DNA of 64,000 bases from contig CAVWFN010000002.1 of assembly GCA_963754285.1 (NCBI GenBank), positions 62,001 to 126,000 on the forward strand, in the 5' to 3' direction. A program made the position numbers and the translations under genes. The notes beneath the pieces are model-generated. The model was not told the origin of the DNA. It saw only the letters and a program-made list of their open reading frames with translations, and did not search any database. The stretch comes from RYN-133 sp963754285 (GTDB taxonomy: Bacteria; Actinomycetota; Actinomycetes; Mycobacteriales; Jatrophihabitantaceae). Shown here piece after piece: positions 63,138 through 64,000 of the stretch (positions are counted from its first letter, which is position 1; each line of letters opens with the position of its first letter).

Positions 63138-64000
63138 ATGACCGCAGCACCGCAGGCTCGTCCGCGTGCTGTGCTGCGCGATCGGTTCGGACGCACGGCG
63201 ACAGATCTACGCATCTCGTTGACCGACCGGTGCTCGCTGCGCTGCACCTATTGCATGCCGGCCGAAGGGCTCGACTGGTTGCGCAGAAGCGAGCGGCTCT
63301 CTGACGACGAGATCGTGCGCCTCGCCGAGGTTTTCGTCGGTCTGGGAGTCGACAGCATCCGGCTGACCGGCGGTGAGCCGCTCGTGCACCGCACGGTCGT
63401 CGATGTCGTCGCCCGACTCGCAGCCCTCGAGCCGCGTCCCGAACTCTCGCTGACCACGAACGGCATCAGCCTCGACCGGTCGGCTCTCGACCTCGTCGCG
63501 GCAGGGCTCGACCGCGTCAACGTCTCGATCGACACGCTCGATCGCGAGCGGTTCCGCACGCTCACCCGGCGCGACCGCCTGCCGGACGTACTGCGCGGCG
63601 TCGCTGCCGCAGCCGACGCCGGGCTGGCCCCGATGAAGATCAACTCGGTGCTGATGCGCGACTCGAACCTCTCCGAAGCACCCGAGCTGCTCGGGTGGTC
63701 GCTGCGCCACGGCTACCAGCTGCGCTTCATCGAGCACATGCCGCTGGACGCCGACCACAGCTGGACGCGGGCGCGCATGGTCACGGCGGCCGAGGTACTC
63801 GATCTGCTGCAGCGTGACTTCGTCCTCGAGCCGCGTGGACACAACGGCAATGCGCCGGCCGAAGAGTTCGACGTGCTCGACGGTCCCGACCGCGCCTCGT
63901 GGGCAGTCCAGCCGGGACGCCTCGGCGTCATCGCGTCGGTCACCCGTCCGTTCTGCCGCGACTGCGACCGACTGCGTCTCACCGCCGACGGCCAACTGCG
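63138..64000 (+). CDS. moaA: GTP 3',8-cyclase MoaA, N-terminal part
   Basis: First step of molybdenum cofactor synthesis. The gene runs off the window; 287 residues are visible of about 330-340. The radical-SAM motif CSLRCTYC has Cys32, Cys36 and Cys39. LTGGEPLVH, TTNGISL, VNVSIDTLD and LRFIEHMPLD are MoaA marks. The C-terminal second cluster begins with FCRDCDRLRLTADGQLR, two Cys in view and the third beyond the edge. An alternative in-frame GTG lies at 63129. Confidence 0.95.
   Translation, partial: MTAAPQARPRAVLRDRFGRTATDLRISLTDRCSLRCTYCMPAEGLDWLRRSERLSDDEIVRLAEVFVGLGVDSIRLTGGEPLVHRTVVDVVARLAALEPRPELSLTTNGISLDRSALDLVAAGLDRVNVSIDTLDRERFRTLTRRDRLPDVLRGVAAAADAGLAPMKINSVLMRDSNLSEAPELLGWSLRHGYQLRFIEHMPLDADHSWTRARMVTAAEVLDLLQRDFVLEPRGHNGNAPAEEFDVLDGPDRASWAVQPGRLGVIASVTRPFCRDCDRLRLTADGQL

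Overview
The window is a continuous, gene-dense stretch of high-GC chromosome from an actinobacterium. The evidence is RbpA, WhiA, an OpcA/Zwf pair, a SufR-BDCSU operon, frequent GTG/TTG starts and many leaderless promoters. The core gene order (uvrC-rapZ-yvcK-whiA; gap-pgk-tpiA-secG; pgl-opcA-zwf-tal-tkt-ctaB; ABC pair/ctaA; sufR-B-D-C-S-U-DUF59; ABC-F plus a small HTH gene; acnA; NlpC/P60) follows, as I recall it, Mycobacterium tuberculosis from about Rv1420 to Rv1477. The accessory content suggests a member of Micrococcales or a relative; I cannot name the species. No rRNA, tRNA, CRISPR array, insertion sequence or prophage was seen.

Layout. 1-10.5 kb: end of a serine peptidase, ung, a PPOX-type flavin/F420 protein, uvrA, GNAT, aldo/keto reductase, MFS transporter, an adenosine-deaminase family gene, uvrC. 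10.5-18 kb: rapZ-yvcK-whiA, a small secreted protein, the glycolytic set gap-pgk-tpiA, secG, rbpA. 18-26 kb (minus strand): MFS transporter and the pentose-phosphate operon tkt-tal-zwf-opcA-pgl. 26-33 kb: heme A synthesis (ctaB, ctaA), an ATP-grasp protein, DUF445, an ABC-2 exporter and a PlsC-type acyltransferase. 33-39.2 kb: the Fe-S assembly operon sufR-sufB-sufD-sufC-sufS-sufU-DUF59, mostly coupled by ATGA overlaps. 39.2-43.8 kb: three exported proteins (a PAP-like metallophosphoesterase, a PQQ-type beta-propeller and a phosphoesterase with a C-terminal binding module). 44-50 kb: acyl-CoA dehydrogenase, ABC-F ATPase with an upstream mini-ORF, small HTH protein, crotonase, ABC exporter. 50-56 kb (minus): a xylose cassette (xylA, binding protein, ATPase, permease, ROK repressor) without xylulokinase. 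56-64 kb: an AbiEi/nuclease-like protein, acnA, PAP2 phosphatase, NlpC/P60 hydrolase and the start of moaA.

The most unusual feature is a family of about 54-bp interrupted palindromes. They always occur as two tandem copies with a 63-64 bp period, at four sites (1024-1140, 32205-32320, 56155-56271, 57246-57363). Three pairs lie 2-4 nt after the stop codon of a minus-strand gene; in the fourth, the second copy contains the stop codon. The outer left arm is essentially invariant across all eight copies, while the loops match mainly between the two copies of one pair. This is REP/BIME-like behaviour. Other leads are a leaderless uORF encoding MQLLTC before the ABC-F gene whose CTCCTG can pair with that gene's Shine-Dalgarno sequence, a perfect 14-bp palindrome just downstream of the acnA transcription start, a palindrome-rich N-terminal extension of RapZ, a histone-like basic tail on UvrA, and changed metal-ligand motifs in the secreted metallophosphoesterase.
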